Shown here piece by piece: positions 19,553 through 20,410 of a DNA stretch of 20,410 nt (position 1 is its first letter; the number at the start of each line of letters is the position of its first letter). The position numbers were made by a program, and so were the translations under genes. This stretch comes from a virus: positions 1 to 20,410 of IMG/VR virus record IMGVR_UViG_3300019487_000967. The stretch is one strand, 5' to 3'. The notes beneath the pieces are model-generated. The model worked only from the letters and a program-made list of their open reading frames with translations, had not been told where the DNA came from and did not search any database.

Positions 19553-20410
19553 TTATTTCTCCTTTAATTTTGATTTACCCGGCAATATATTAAGTTCCCT
19601 CATATCCTTATAATGCCATATTTGAAGATTTAAGTCCTTTCTATTCTCTTTTAGGTAGTTTATTTTTAAAAATTGTTTTTCATTAATTTTTCCTTTAATA
19701 TCTATTATAACATTTTTACCATTATAATTGTATAACCAAAAATCTGGAGTGTAACGTTTTATTTCATTACCTAAAGGAATATAATAAGTTTCTTTTTCGT
19801 AATCCCATTGGATATTATTCTTATCTAGCCACTTTGCCATTGCTAATTCCCAGAAAGATCTAAATTTAAAACTTCTACCTCTGGAATCCGTATAAGTTGG
19901 TCGTAATTTGGGGCCACCATAAGCTGGATTCCTTGTTTCAACTTTTCTTCTTCTTAAAATTAAGAGGATAGCAGATACAGAAGTTTGTTCTTGAAAAGCA
20001 AGATCAATAATATCTTTTCCATTTAGATAATCGGAAGCAATTTTTTCTTCCTCCTCATCAGTGCGCAAACGGCACCTATTTCCAGTTTTTCCAACTTTAA
20101 TGTTATTTTCTCTTAAAACATCATAAATGGCGTCGAGACCTGTGTTTATATTTAATTTCTGCTTTATTTTGGAAACAGATAAATTTGTTGTATTGTATAA
20201 ATTTAAAATTTCTTTTTCTTGTTCAATGTTTAATTTTTTATGTGTTGAATTTTTATGTTCAAGACCTATTCCAAGTTTAAAAGCACGTTGCATTATACTT
20301 TTATATTTTCTATTTGATAATTTCTTCGCAACACCTCTACTCCCTAAAGTTGGATAGAGTTCTTTTATTATTGCGTCTTCTGCTGTTGTCCATTGATTTT
20401 CCCAGCCCAT
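19553..20410 (-). CDS. Free-standing homing endonuclease, PD-(D/E)XK nuclease domain
   Basis: 285 aa. The N-terminal 110 residues contain DNA-binding helices: a SANT/Myb-like segment (WTTAEDAIIKELYPTLG...VAKKLSNRKYKSIMQRAFKLGI) and a helix-turn-helix-like part (LSVSKIKQKLNI). Another helical unit follows (about 118-158). The C-terminal nuclease domain starts with FRSFWELAMAKWLD (E188) and has RYTPDFWL (P222-D223) and VIIDIKGK (D237, K239), a PD-(D/E)XK catalytic set. This layout is seen in phage homing endonucleases related to the EDxHD/PD-(D/E)XK group. The stop codon ends two bases before the tail tube ATG, and the last codons supply its ribosome binding site. The ATG is at the window edge, so its own leader is not visible. 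Likely target: intronless tail tube genes. Confidence 0.85.
   Translation of the reverse strand: MGWENQWTTAEDAIIKELYPTLGSRGVAKKLSNRKYKSIMQRAFKLGIGLEHKNSTHKKLNIEQEKEILNLYNTTNLSVSKIKQKLNINTGLDAIYDVLRENNIKVGKTGNRCRLRTDEEEEKIASDYLNGKDIIDLAFQEQTSVSAILLILRRRKVETRNPAYGGPKLRPTYTDSRGRSFKFRSFWELAMAKWLDKNNIQWDYEKETYYIPLGNEIKRYTPDFWLYNYNGKNVIIDIKGKINEKQFLKINYLKENRKDLNLQIWHYKDMRELNILPGKSKLKEK

Overview
The window is a morphogenesis segment of an AT-rich genome of a contractile-tailed bacteriophage (large myovirus type). The diagnostic genes are a T4 gp20-like portal protein, two tail-tube paralogs, a tail-protein-I-like baseplate protein and long beta-rich virion or fibre proteins. No tRNA, rRNA, integrase, transposase or CRISPR array is visible. 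The host cannot be identified from the sequence.

Layout. Positions 1-2196 hold three accessory genes: a coiled-coil, membrane-anchored protein (+), a polytopic membrane protein (-) and an RlaP/YcgL-type nucleotidyltransferase (-). Positions 2230-7950 (+) form a rightward cluster: dNMP kinase, a tiny membrane ORF, an 82-aa protein, a 2H phosphoesterase, an anthrax-lethal-factor-like (ATLF) pseudo-metalloprotease, a 79-aa protein, the portal gene interrupted by an endonuclease-less intein, and two small genes, one with a zinc-ribbon-like pattern. Positions 7962-8557 (-) hold a helical protein and a small lipoprotein. Positions 8677-9648 (+) encode a membrane-anchored trypsin-like protease. Positions 9649-20410 (-) are one leftward tail cluster read from the right edge: homing endonuclease, tail tube with a group I intron, second tail tube paralog, tail-protein-I-like baseplate protein, 917-aa and 820-aa virion proteins, a Cys-cluster protein and two tandem 2-oxoglutarate/Fe(II) oxygenases. 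Several junctions are TAATG or ATGA overlaps, so translational coupling is likely.

The most notable discovery is at 19208-19550. A 310-nt ORF-less group I intron, with P1 to P9 traceable by eye, splits the tail tube gene after an 11-codon first exon. A free-standing PD-(D/E)XK homing endonuclease gene lies immediately upstream, and its last codons carry the Shine-Dalgarno sequence of the tube gene. This is the arrangement expected for collaborative homing. The same window carries a mini-intein in the portal gene, so two essential virion genes contain self-splicing insertions.

Other points of interest are: a bulged stem over the portal start codon; tandem prolyl-hydroxylase-like oxygenases beside a fibre with collagen-like G-X-Y triplets; an ATLF-family protein whose HExxH glutamate is Ser; a 2H phosphoesterase whose motif spacing recalls Acb1 anti-CBASS enzymes; and a Gly/Thr-rich beta module dispersed through three adjacent tail genes.
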